Assembly (NCBI RefSeq): GCF_001758195.1
Contig: NZ_MASR01000002.1
Location: 248,001 to 312,000, forward strand
Source: Pseudohongiella acticola
GTDB taxonomy: Bacteria > Pseudomonadota > Gammaproteobacteria > Pseudomonadales > Pseudohongiellaceae
Direction of reading: 5' to 3'
Length of the DNA stretch: 64,000 bases
Under the pieces are notes generated by a model that ran no database searches, was not told where the DNA came from, and was given only the letters and a program-made list of their open reading frames with translations. Within the stretch, counting starts at the first letter, position 1; every line of letters starts with the position of its first letter. Below are positions 1 to 8,279 of this stretch, piece after piece. The position numbers and the translations under genes are program-made.

Positions 1-1
1 T

Positions 2-238
2 TTTGTCACTGCCGAGCTTGATGGCGGGCCGGTCATACGTCAGGCCGCGATCGCGATCACCAGCAATGACACTGCAGAATCACTGGCGCAGCGTGTTGCC
101 ATCGAAGAACACAAAATATACCCTGAGGTGGTTTCATGGTTCGCCAGCGGGCGCCTGCTGATGGATGCTGACGGCATTCTGCTAGACGAACAGCGCCTGC
201 CCACCTGCGGCGTACAAAGCGAACAAACGCCGATCTAA
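2..238 (+). CDS. purN: Phosphoribosylglycinamide formyltransferase, C-terminal part (partial)
   Basis: The first 78 codons in frame 2 form the tail of a PurN-type GAR transformylase, which transfers a formyl group from 10-formyl-THF to GAR in purine synthesis. Visible signatures are FVTAELDGGPVI near the start and the EEHKIYPEVVSWFASGRL segment, both typical of the PurN C-terminal half. The N-terminal catalytic part lies before the window. The stop is TAA at 236-238. The next gene on the same strand encodes a DUF3108 protein, a neighbour that purN also has in Pseudomonas-type genomes. Identification is by recalled family motifs. Confidence 0.88.
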   Translation, partial: FVTAELDGGPVIRQAAIAITSNDTAESLAQRVAIEEHKIYPEVVSWFASGRLLMDADGILLDEQRLPTCGVQSEQTPI

Positions 239-401
239 AGCGATCGGGACCAATCAAACGGGATCAAAAGATAGAAACAGCTGGGCCGGATACTATCTGT
301 TTGGTTGCGGTTCAGCTTGCAGCGCGTACTCTGATCATTCAGGTACACGCCCTCACCGGGCGATGGCGCAACTTTCAGGATACAGTCAGAGGTCTCTAAA
401 C

Positions 402-1217
402 ATGGCGCTGTTTTGGAACACGCTACACAAACCCGTTGTGACAGCAATGTCCGTCTTTGTTGCAGCTTTTGCCGCTCAGCTCTACGCGGGCAGCGCAGAC
501 AGCGGTGCGAACAGCACAGAAACAGAGTCATCTGTTCTGATCGCACCCTCGCCCTACGAGGCAGCTTACGAGGCGCGCGCCCGCGGCCTGAGCACGGAAG
601 CCTACCGAAACCTGGAGGAAACCGGTGACAATGTCTACCGGCTAAGCCACGGGCTGTCGCTCCGCGTACTGGGAGCCAACCTGATATCGGTGACGGAAAC
701 CAGCCATTTCTATTGGCAGGACAGTGGTGCCGTACCCGTCTCATACGCCTTTGAACAGAGCGGCCTGCGCAAACGTGAAGAGACCATCCAGTTTGACTGG
801 GAAAACGCCAGTGCCAGCGTAACCCGGGACGACAGACAGTCGGAAACAGCCATCCGTGCCGGGTTGCTCGACAATCTCAGCTTTACCGCACAAATGAGCG
901 CCCAGTTAAACGCGAACCCGGATTTACTGGAAACAGGCACGACGCTGGAATACCAGATTCTGGACGGTACGGAGCCGGAAACTCACGAGTATCGGGTTGT
1001 GGACAGGGAAAACGTGGACACGCTGGCCGGATCGCTGGACACACTCTTGATAGAGCGCGTACGTGATCCCGACAGTGATCGCAGCACTCGCATCTGGCTG
1101 GCGGTGGAGCATGCCTTTGTGTTGGCCAAACTGGAACAGATCGAAGACGGTGACAGAACCGAGTTACTGCTGGCATCACTCAACATAGGCGACACCCGCC
1201 TTGGTGTCAGCGAATAG
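402..1217 (+). CDS. DUF3108 domain-containing exported protein
   Basis: A 271-residue protein with a hydrophobic N-terminal signal (MSVFVAAFAAQLYAGSA) followed by a DUF3108-like region: APSPYEAAYEARARGLSTEA, LLDNLSFTAQMSAQL and a C-terminal IWLAVEHAFVLAKLEQ segment. DUF3108 proteins are periplasmic and of unknown biochemical role, and often sit beside purN, as here. I prefer the ATG at 402, which has AGAGG about ten bases upstream and puts the signal peptide near the N-terminus; an in-frame ATG at 363 would add 13 residues. It converges with fleQ with a 26-base gap and no obvious terminator. Confidence 0.8.
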   Translation: MALFWNTLHKPVVTAMSVFVAAFAAQLYAGSADSGANSTETESSVLIAPSPYEAAYEARARGLSTEAYRNLEETGDNVYRLSHGLSLRVLGANLISVTETSHFYWQDSGAVPVSYAFEQSGLRKREETIQFDWENASASVTRDDRQSETAIRAGLLDNLSFTAQMSAQLNANPDLLETGTTLEYQILDGTEPETHEYRVVDRENVDTLAGSLDTLLIERVRDPDSDRSTRIWLAVEHAFVLAKLEQIEDGDRTELLLASLNIGDTRLGVSE

Positions 1218-1243
1218 GGCCTTAGCCTGGTTTGAAAAAGCCG

Positions 1244-2734
1244 TTAACGCTGCATGTCGTATTTGCGCATCTTTTCCACCAATGTGGTGCGCCGGATGTT
1301 GAGCCGGTCAGCCGCGCGGGCCACCACCCCACCACTGTCATCAAGCGCCTGCTCAATGAGGCTGCGCTCAAGATTGCCCAGGTACTCTTTCAGGTCCAGC
1401 CCATTAAGCGGAAGCAGGTTACCGTTGCCTTCGCTGAGCAAAGACGCCATGTCACCTGCAAATGCACCGTCGGCGGCACCGGCTGAACCATTGACCGGCG
1501 CCTGCATGGCCTCCTCTTCAGCCAGCACGGCAGCTTCTTCAATCACCTGCGGCAATTCGACATCGTCGGGCTGATACTGCCTTGGCAGGTCATGCACGCC
1601 CACCACACCATGGGGATGCATGATGGCCATGCGCTCAACAAGATTGGCCAACTCCCGGACATTGCCCGGCCAGGCATACTGGCCCAATGCGCGAATCGCC
1701 GCGGAATTGAAGCGCACCGAACCACGTTTGCTGTTTTCCAGCCGTGAAATCAGCTCGTTTAGCAAAAACGGTATATCTGACGCCCGGTCCCGCAACGACG
1801 GCATCTCGATAGGGAATACATTGATACGATAGTACAGGTCCTGCCGGAAGCTGCCGGCATCAATCATGCTCTCCAGGTTGCGATGGGTTGCGGCCAGAAT
1901 GCGCACATCAGTCTGCAGGGTTTTGGTACCGCCAACACGCTCGTAACTCTGTTCCTGAATCACGCGCAGCAACTTGACCTGCATCGGCAGCGGCATATCG
2001 CCGATTTCGTCGAGAAACAGGGTGCCGCCCTGCGCCAGCTCAAAACGCCCCACGCGGGTTGAAATGGCACCGGTGAACGCACCTTTTTCGTGGCCAAAAA
2101 GCTCACTCTCCAGCAGATCGGGCGGGATGGCGCCACAATTGATGGGAACAAAAGGTTTGGTGGAGCGGTTGGAATTGGCATGCAGGTTACGCGCTACCAC
2201 TTCTTTACCAGTGCCAGACTCACCCGTGATTAACACCGTCACTTCGGTATCAGCCACCTGCGACATGAAATGACGGATCTTCTGCACCGAATTGCTGTTG
2301 CCCACCAGACTGCGGAACATATTATAGTCGCGCACGCTGCCAACATCGCGCAGGCGGGCGTAATGATCGCCAAACACCTGCGCTTTATGCAACGCGTCCA
2401 GCATGGGCTGATAGCTCAAGGGCAGCGGGATGCTGGCAACTACACGTGTTGACACACTCTCAGGCAGCTCGGGCAGCTCCTGATCGCCCAACAGCACCAG
2501 GGGAATGCCGTCGCGCCACTCAACCAGCTCTTCCAGCAGTGACGCCATCAGCGATGGTTTGTAGTGTCCAATCAGAATCAGCTTGAGTGCGGCAGGGTCA
2601 ATCTCCTGCGCACTCACTTCATCATGCCAGTGGCTACGGGCAATGGTGAGGGGATTTTCCCCCAGAAAAGTGAGCACGATGCTCAAATCGTGCCCCAGCT
2701 TCTTGCTGTCTTCTATAACTAATATTTGTGTCAT
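1244..2734 (-). CDS. fleQ: Flagellar master regulator FleQ (sigma-54 activator)
   Basis: A bacterial enhancer-binding protein of about 496 residues, closely resembling Pseudomonas FleQ. An atypical receiver-like N-terminus (residues 1-120) precedes an AAA+ domain with Walker A GESGTGKE (171-178), the sigma-54-contacting GAFTGA loop (218-223) and Walker B LFLDEIGD (239-246). A Fis-type helix-turn-helix ends the protein ([20 protein letters not shown]). FleQ drives sigma-54 flagellar promoters and in Pseudomonas binds c-di-GMP. The ATG at 2734 gives the conserved start [10 protein letters not shown]; an upstream in-frame ATG at 2776 is less likely. It lies after fliS as in Pseudomonas, but fleS and fleR do not follow. 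Confidence 0.95.
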   Translation of the reverse strand: MTQILVIEDSKKLGHDLSIVLTFLGENPLTIARSHWHDEVSAQEIDPAALKLILIGHYKPSLMASLLEELVEWRDGIPLVLLGDQELPELPESVSTRVVASIPLPLSYQPMLDALHKAQVFGDHYARLRDVGSVRDYNMFRSLVGNSNSVQKIRHFMSQVADTEVTVLITGESGTGKEVVARNLHANSNRSTKPFVPINCGAIPPDLLESELFGHEKGAFTGAISTRVGRFELAQGGTLFLDEIGDMPLPMQVKLLRVIQEQSYERVGGTKTLQTDVRILAATHRNLESMIDAGSFRQDLYYRINVFPIEMPSLRDRASDIPFLLNELISRLENSKRGSVRFNSAAIRALGQYAWPGNVRELANLVERMAIMHPHGVVGVHDLPRQYQPDDVELPQVIEEAAVLAEEEAMQAPVNGSAGAADGAFAGDMASLLSEGNGNLLPLNGLDLKEYLGNLERSLIEQALDDSGGVVARAADRLNIRRTTLVEKMRKYDMQR

Positions 2735-2905
2735 GCCCGGTACCGACAAGCCGCTGCAGCACTGGAGTGTGCACACCAGCCGACCCGCCCCTGTTGTGAC
2801 TTTATGATCGATTACAATCGATTCTTTTTAGTCATCTTGGGTTTCAATTAGACACCGCCCGGGCCGGCAGAGTCAAACGTTGAAGCGTCAATTACTTGAC
2901 TATTT

Positions 2906-3307
2906 TTACGACGCCGCCGAGATGGCGGGATCGATTTCATCCCAGCCAGTCTTGACGGTACGCATAAGATCGATCACTTCCTGCACCAATGCCGGATCGT
3001 TGCTGACATTTGCCTCGAACAGGCGGCGCTGCATATAGTCGTAAAGACGCTCCAGATTATCCACCAGCTCCGGCGCCTGTTCACGCTCCAGGCTGCCCTG
3101 AAGCCCGGCAATAATACCGGTCGCCTTGCCCAGCAGAACACCTTTGGGCTCGGTCTCACCGCGCTCCATGGCGGATCTTGCCTGCACCAGTCGATCCATC
3201 GCGCCAGTCATCAGCATCTGGATTAGACGATGAGGGCTGGCCTGTTCGATGCCGCTTTCATTGTTGATACGTTTATACTGCGCAGCTGCCTGTGTCATTG
3301 AATACAT
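2906..3307 (-). CDS. fliS: Flagellin export chaperone FliS
   Basis: A 133-residue, probably all-helical protein of usual FliS length. Recognisable family segments are the N-terminal AAAQYKRINNESGIEQASPHRLIQM stretch (split here only for description: the YK, ASPHRLI and ML residues are conserved) and the helical LERLYDYMQRRLFEANVSND region. FliS binds the C-terminal D0 helix of flagellin in the cytoplasm, preventing premature polymerisation before export. It follows fliD by 77 bases on the same strand, so they are probably co-transcribed from the sigma-54 promoter before fliD. AAGGGG lies about five bases before the ATG. Confidence 0.95.
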   Translation of the reverse strand: MYSMTQAAAQYKRINNESGIEQASPHRLIQMLMTGAMDRLVQARSAMERGETEPKGVLLGKATGIIAGLQGSLEREQAPELVDNLERLYDYMQRRLFEANVSNDPALVQEVIDLMRTVKTGWDEIDPAISAAS

Positions 3308-3384
3308 AAAAATCCCCTTAACTGAAAATGATGTCTGGCATGTTGTTGATTTAGTTCATGAGTCTGGCAAATCAAGTGTTGGCG

Positions 3385-6201
3385 TCATTCACGCTTGGGC
3401 GTGACCAGTGCCTCGAGCATTTCCAGCTGCGAGGTCAAAAAATCAGCGGTGGTGTTGAACCGTGAAATGATCAGGTCGTTAGCAGTAAACGACGATTGCA
3501 GGCGTCGCTCGGAGCGTTCCATGCGCTCTTCAAGTTCAACACGGCGCTCGGCTATGCTCTCCAACTCACCGTTCAGGGACTCCTGTCGGCCACTCAGGAC
3601 ACCGCCGGGTTCCAGGAACGCGGTAAGCAGCGTATTCATCCGGTCCGCCGCACCACGCGCATAATCAATGGTGCCGCGATCACCAGTCTCGCCGCCATTT
3701 ACCCGAATTCGAAGTCCGGATGACGGGTCAGGCTCGCCGCTGGCAGCCACACCGGCTTCGCCGCGGGCGCCACGACCAATGCTGAAGCCCAGGAGGCTGC
3801 CGGCGTTTCCATCAAGCTGGGCAATTCGGACACTGGAGGACGCACCGGTTGACTTTGAGATGATGCCGAACGAGCCAGACGGAGTATCGTAATCAACGAT
3901 GACGCCAACACCGGCCGCTATCATTGCAGGGCTGTTATTGATCACGGTCTGCATGGCGGCAGCAACATCTTCTGGGCTGGTGCTGCCAAGCTCACCGAGT
4001 GAGATCGCACCTGATAAAACACCGTCCACCTCAACCCGAAAACTGTCGGCCGATGTGCTGGTTGATAAATCGCCGTGCGCGACGTTCAGATAGAAGCCCT
4101 GTCGTGCAGCGATGGCGCCCGTTGAGGCGGTCAGGAACTGGCCATTGCCTTGTGCTTCGATACCATTGATGGTCCCGGCAACATCGACGCCGCGGATGGA
4201 CGTAACCGGCGCCCCGGAGCCGAGGAATAAACCCAGTTTGCTCGCCGCTGCAAAGTTGACTTCGGTAAACTGGATATCGTCTCCGGCATTGTCGGTAGAG
4301 AAAATCAGACGCCCCTGCTCATTGTCGGCATTGTATTCGTAAGCCACGCTGACCGTGATGCCTTCACCGGCGAGCGCATCATTTATTTGCGTTTCCAGCG
4401 CGCTCGTCAACTCATCAGGCGTCGTGTAGGTAACCGGCGTGCCCGCATCACCTGGCAAGGCCAGTTCACCGGTGCTAATGCCGTTGATACTAAGCTCGAA
4501 GGCGGTACTTGCATCAATCACCAGTGCGTCTGTGAACGGGTCACTGCTCAAGCCACCGGTAGTGGCCAGCGCATTTAGCTGATTGCCTTCAAACGGGCCG
4601 CGACTGTCAAGCACCAGCCCCAACGTCGACGCCGCCGCCGACGAGACATCACTGAACCTGATGACCGACTCATTGCCATACCGGTTTGAACTTAATTCAA
4701 ATCGCGCTTCGTCGGAGTTGAAAACAACAGTCATGGTGTCTTCCGAATCGATCACATCGGCATTACTGTTGATTTTTGACTGTAATTCAACGGCCAGCTC
4801 TTCAGCCGTGGCATACGTACCCTCAGTCAGGCTGATATCAATCTCGTTGCCATTAAACACCAGGGTAAACGCATTGTTGTCCGCATCAATGACAATATTG
4901 CCCGATGCCAGCGCTGGCACACTTATACCCTGGTAACGACCGATCGTAGCCAGCTGCGTGATTTCAAGCGCATAGCTTCCCGGCTGGGTATTGCGCCCGG
5001 CGCCAAGGAAATCAACCTGAGTGTCAGGCACCGTGCCGGTGGCTGCGAACAGACTAGTCACGGCCTGCGGGTCGGCATTGAATGCAGTTTCAAACGCTTC
5101 CCGATCAAATGTCAGCTGATAGTTATTGAACTGATCCGAGGTAACACCGACCTCTGCCAACGAATTAAAGGTCGCGCCTGATGTTACCTGTCGCAACGTG
5201 CTATTGATCTCCGTCATCATTCGACGCAGCGCCGTGTCGCCAGTTAACAGGCTGCCCTGACCTGAGGTACCGGAATCAGGATCGAACGCCGACAACTGAT
5301 CGCTTATCGATTTGAGTCCATTGTAGGCATCAACAAAGCCCTGAACTTTATCCATCAGTTCGCCAGGGTCTTTTTCTATTTCCAGATTAACCGGTCCGTC
5401 CGTGGTAGCTTTCAGGTTTAATGTGACACCCGGAATGACACCGGCAACCAGATTGTTACTGCGAGTGATGGCAAGACCGTTGACCGTAAACGAGGCATTT
5501 TGCGCCGCCTGACTCTGGCTGGCCGTCTGCGATCCAGCATTAAAATTGAATGCATCAAGCCCCGCTGTTCCCGTGCCAGTCAGCTCAATACTCTGATCCG
5601 CTCCGGATTCAGCGCTGGTAAACAGAAGCCGGAAGCCACTGCCATCGTCCACAATGGTCGCCTCGACTCCCATATCAGCCTTGTTAACGGCGTCACGTAT
5701 GCCTGCCAGTGTGTTGTTACTGCTGTTAATGACCAGCGTGCGCCCAGCGACATCGTCGTTGACGGTGAAACCCTGATAAACGCCGCCACCATCAATATCT
5801 GTACTACCAAATCGAAAGCTTAGCGTGCCTGTGCCCACCGCTTCGTTAATAGAGGAATAAGCCTGGGTTGCGATCGTCTGTTTTTGCGCAAGCTGCTGAA
5901 CCTGAACAGAATAATTGCCAGCATCGGCCGTGCTTGCGGCCGTGGCGGTGAGCGCAGACTCGTTGCCAGACACAACTTGGCTGGCGTTAAACGCCGACAG
6001 GCTGTTGAGGCCACGCATCGCTGTCTGCAGCTCGCCAACGACGCTGCTGATTTCGCCGAATGCGGACAGCTTGGCCTCGGCAATTTCCTGCTCGACATCC
6101 AGACGCTGCTCAACCGGAGCCCGTTCGGCCTCCAGCAGTGACTCCAGCAGCTCGCTAGTCAACAGACCGGAGCCAATACCTAGCGATTGAATAGTTGCCA
6201 T
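3385..6201 (-). CDS. fliD: Flagellar filament cap FliD (oversized)
   Basis: The N-terminus (IQSLGIGSGLLTSELLESLL followed by QRLDVEQ) and the C-terminal coiled coil (residues about 860-938, LNGELESIAERRVELEERM) are the D0/D1 helices of the filament cap protein. FliD pentamers sit on the filament tip and guide flagellin insertion. Typical FliD is around 450-500 residues; this one is 938, with the extra length in the middle. That insertion contains repeated flagellin hook-IN-like units, each with a beta motif such as FRVEVDGVLSGAISL followed by an AAAMQTVINNS-type helix. The gene is followed by fliS and preceded by a sigma-54 promoter. Confidence 0.93.
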   Translation of the reverse strand: MATIQSLGIGSGLLTSELLESLLEAERAPVEQRLDVEQEIAEAKLSAFGEISSVVGELQTAMRGLNSLSAFNASQVVSGNESALTATAASTADAGNYSVQVQQLAQKQTIATQAYSSINEAVGTGTLSFRFGSTDIDGGGVYQGFTVNDDVAGRTLVINSSNNTLAGIRDAVNKADMGVEATIVDDGSGFRLLFTSAESGADQSIELTGTGTAGLDAFNFNAGSQTASQSQAAQNASFTVNGLAITRSNNLVAGVIPGVTLNLKATTDGPVNLEIEKDPGELMDKVQGFVDAYNGLKSISDQLSAFDPDSGTSGQGSLLTGDTALRRMMTEINSTLRQVTSGATFNSLAEVGVTSDQFNNYQLTFDREAFETAFNADPQAVTSLFAATGTVPDTQVDFLGAGRNTQPGSYALEITQLATIGRYQGISVPALASGNIVIDADNNAFTLVFNGNEIDISLTEGTYATAEELAVELQSKINSNADVIDSEDTMTVVFNSDEARFELSSNRYGNESVIRFSDVSSAAASTLGLVLDSRGPFEGNQLNALATTGGLSSDPFTDALVIDASTAFELSINGISTGELALPGDAGTPVTYTTPDELTSALETQINDALAGEGITVSVAYEYNADNEQGRLIFSTDNAGDDIQFTEVNFAAASKLGLFLGSGAPVTSIRGVDVAGTINGIEAQGNGQFLTASTGAIAARQGFYLNVAHGDLSTSTSADSFRVEVDGVLSGAISLGELGSTSPEDVAAAMQTVINNSPAMIAAGVGVIVDYDTPSGSFGIISKSTGASSSVRIAQLDGNAGSLLGFSIGRGARGEAGVAASGEPDPSSGLRIRVNGGETGDRGTIDYARGAADRMNTLLTAFLEPGGVLSGRQESLNGELESIAERRVELEERMERSERRLQSSFTANDLIISRFNTTADFLTSQLEMLEALVTPKRE

Positions 6202-6240
6202 ACACAGTTAGCCGTTTGTTTGATGCCAGTTCGTTGCTAA

Positions 6241-6256
6241 AGCAATATCCAGGCCA
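6241..6256 (-). promoter_or_regulatory. Sigma-54 promoter for fliD-fliS
   Basis: On the minus strand the sequence is TGGCCTG, four bases (GATA), then TTGCT, matching the -24/-12 sigma-54 layout TGGCACG-N4-TTGC(A/T) with exact spacing. It ends 40 bases before the fliD ATG. FleQ in this window is the obvious activator. The promoter is predicted from sequence only. Confidence 0.75.
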
Positions 6257-6435
6257 GTCACCACAGGCCATTGGATCCTGCGTTTCTGACCCGCTTATGT
6301 ACTGGTTATCGGATAGTTGCGGATAATCTTGACCCGTCAGACGGCAAACCTTTGCCGCCCGGTTGATAGCAAAAGCATTGAGTGTCGGCCCCAGCCTCGC
6401 TAGAATCGCAATTAACCTAACAGGGAGAAGAAGCT

Positions 6436-7476
6436 ATGTTTATCAGACAACCGCTTGCCAGCAGTCTGCTGCTGCTTGGGGTCGGCATCGTGTCAACGGG
6501 TTTACTCTCCGTCACCGTGCTCGCACAACAGGCCGATGAGAGCTATACCGTGCCGCGCACAGCCTATGGCGCGCCTGACTTACAGGGCGTCTGGCGGAAC
6601 GCGACGGTGACACCGCTGACGCGACCGCGCGAACTGGGTGAGCGTCGGGCCTATACCCAGGAAGAAGCCTTTCAGCTTGAACGCGCTGCGCAGATGGCGG
6701 TTGAGCAGGATAACGAGCCACTGGACCCGAATCGACCGCCGCCACCCGCAGAAGATTTACCGCCGGTGGGCAATTACGACCTGTTCTGGACAGATCGCGG
6801 CATGTTCATGCCCACCATCGACGGTGAATTCCGCACCTCCATCATCATTGATCCTGCCGATGGCCAGATGCCCGGTTACACCGACGAGTTCCTTGCGGAA
6901 CGTGCGCGTGAGCGCGAGACTGGCCCTGACCAGTTTGACGGCCCTGAAGGACGCGGTGTCGGTGAACGTTGCCTGTTGTCCTTTGGCTCCAACTCCGGGC
7001 CACCCATGCTGCCGGTGATGTACAACAGTCACTACCAGATCGTGCAGTCCCCCGGATACGTGGTCATTGTCGTGGAAATGGTGCATGACGCGCGAATTAT
7101 CAAGATTCAGGATGAGCATGACGCCAGCGCCGGCATCATGAACAAATGGATGGGCGACTCAATCGGGCGCTGGGAAGGCGACACACTGGTGGTTGAAACA
7201 CGGCACTTCAATCCCTGGCAGAGTTTTCGCGGGGCATCGGAAAACCTGACCGTGACTGAACGCTTCCGCAAGGAATCCGACAGTAAAATCATCTACAGTT
7301 TTACCGTGGATGATCCCACGGTATTCGAGTCCAGCTTCACCGGCGAACTGGCGCTGACTGCCTACGATGACCCACTGTATGAATATGCCTGCCACGAAGG
7401 CAACTATGCCCTGGCCGGTACTCTGGCCGGCGCCCGACTGGCCGAGGAAGAGGCACGTCAGGCAGCACAGGACTGA
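6436..7476 (+). CDS. Secreted protein of unknown function, DLQGVW-type family
   Basis: A 346-residue protein with a clear signal peptide (LLLLGVGIVSTGLLSVTVLAQQ, cleavage near residue 30). The mature start carries the motif YGAPDLQGVWRN, which I recall from a broad group of uncharacterised exported proteins in Acidobacteria and marine Gammaproteobacteria. Later features are a proline-rich segment (DPNRPPPPAEDLPP), a conserved-looking GERCLLSFGSNSGPPMLP and a WEGDTLVVET motif. No catalytic signature is visible. GGGAGAAG precedes the ATG. It lies between fliD and flaG on the opposite strand and breaks the flagellar block, so it is probably an unrelated insertion. Function unknown. Confidence 0.75.
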   Translation: MFIRQPLASSLLLLGVGIVSTGLLSVTVLAQQADESYTVPRTAYGAPDLQGVWRNATVTPLTRPRELGERRAYTQEEAFQLERAAQMAVEQDNEPLDPNRPPPPAEDLPPVGNYDLFWTDRGMFMPTIDGEFRTSIIIDPADGQMPGYTDEFLAERARERETGPDQFDGPEGRGVGERCLLSFGSNSGPPMLPVMYNSHYQIVQSPGYVVIVVEMVHDARIIKIQDEHDASAGIMNKWMGDSIGRWEGDTLVVETRHFNPWQSFRGASENLTVTERFRKESDSKIIYSFTVDDPTVFESSFTGELALTAYDDPLYEYACHEGNYALAGTLAGARLAEEEARQAAQD

Positions 7477-7513
7477 TAACCAGCCCTTTAGTGCGGATAG
7501 AAGACGCGCGCAC

Positions 7514-7550
7514 AAAAAAGGCGGCCCCATTCACTGGGCCGCCTTTTTTT
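7514..7550. terminator. Bidirectional intrinsic terminator
   Basis: A perfect 8-bp stem GGCGGCCC/GGGCCGCC (7520-7527 with 7536-7543) with an 8-base loop is followed by seven T and preceded by six A. It can therefore end the secreted-protein transcript (+) and the flaG transcript (-), which converge here. Confidence 0.85.
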
Positions 7551-7577
7551 ACAACGATACAGGGGGCGCTCGCCTCG

Positions 7578-8075
7578 CTAGACCTCGGCCTTGAACAGGG
7601 AAATGTGTTCCTCCGAATCAATCTGCTTGGCCAGCTCCAGCGCTGTTTTGGTGTCAAACTGACGCAATACCTTGCGTGACTCACGGTCTACCACAGTGAC
7701 CGCAGGCTCGTTACTGAAGGGATCGATATCAAATACGATGTCTCGTTTGACGGTCTGCACATAACGATTGAGTTTGGTCACAGCCTGCTCAAGAATCTCT
7801 TCCGGCGACTCATCGGCGTCAACAGAGGGGCTACGCCCTGATGTGCTATTGCCTGGCGAGGCCGGGGTCTGGCTGAGGTTTTCCTGGTTGGCGTCACTGC
7901 CAGATTTGTGCTGATCTGAATTCTGTTTGCCAGAGCCCTTATTATTGGAACCCTGTTCGTCGGGTGTGTCGTCAGTATGCTCCGCACCCAGCTCGTTATC
8001 CACCGGCTGTACAGAATTGACCTTCTCCCTGGTCACAACCGCAGGCTGGAATCGGGTGATACTGATTTCACTCAC
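7578..8075 (-). CDS. flaG: FlaG family flagellar protein
   Basis: The C-terminal part (EILEQAVTKLNRYVQTVKRD, then AVTVVDRESRKVLRQ) is the FlaG domain. FlaG influences filament length in several genera; its mechanism is not well established. The N-terminal half is hydrophilic and low-complexity, rich in S, N, D, G and Q. I choose the GTG at 8075 (VSEISITRFQP) because GGGAGG lies six to seven bases upstream; the open frame continues to 8177 without a comparable ribosome site. The product is about 165 residues. The gene lies between fliC and fliD, as in Pseudomonas. Confidence 0.85.
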   Translation of the reverse strand: MSEISITRFQPAVVTREKVNSVQPVDNELGAEHTDDTPDEQGSNNKGSGKQNSDQHKSGSDANQENLSQTPASPGNSTSGRSPSVDADESPEEILEQAVTKLNRYVQTVKRDIVFDIDPFSNEPAVTVVDRESRKVLRQFDTKTALELAKQIDSEEHISLFKAEV

Positions 8076-8222
8076 AGCACGCCTCCCACACAAGCTCCCT
8101 GAACCCATAATCCGGGCAAAGGCCCGGACCACATTATGATTCGCCAGCGATTTAATAAAGCCCCTGAATAAAGCCACGACATCATTGTCATGATCTTATT
8201 CAGAGGCTCCAGAAAGCGGAAA

Positions 8223-8264
8223 TCCGCCCGGCGTCTACCTTCTTATCGGTAGCAGCCGGGCGGA
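8223..8264 (-). terminator. Stem-loop downstream of fliC
   Basis: A 10-bp perfect stem (TCCGCCCGGC with GCCGGGCGGA) is extended inward by a 5-bp CTACC/GGTAG stem after a short mismatch. On the fliC strand it is followed only by a broken T tract (TTTCCGCTTTCT). It may terminate part of the flagellin transcript or stabilise its 3' end while allowing read-through into flaG. Confidence 0.6.
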
Positions 8265-8279
8265 CTTTAGCTTTTTGTT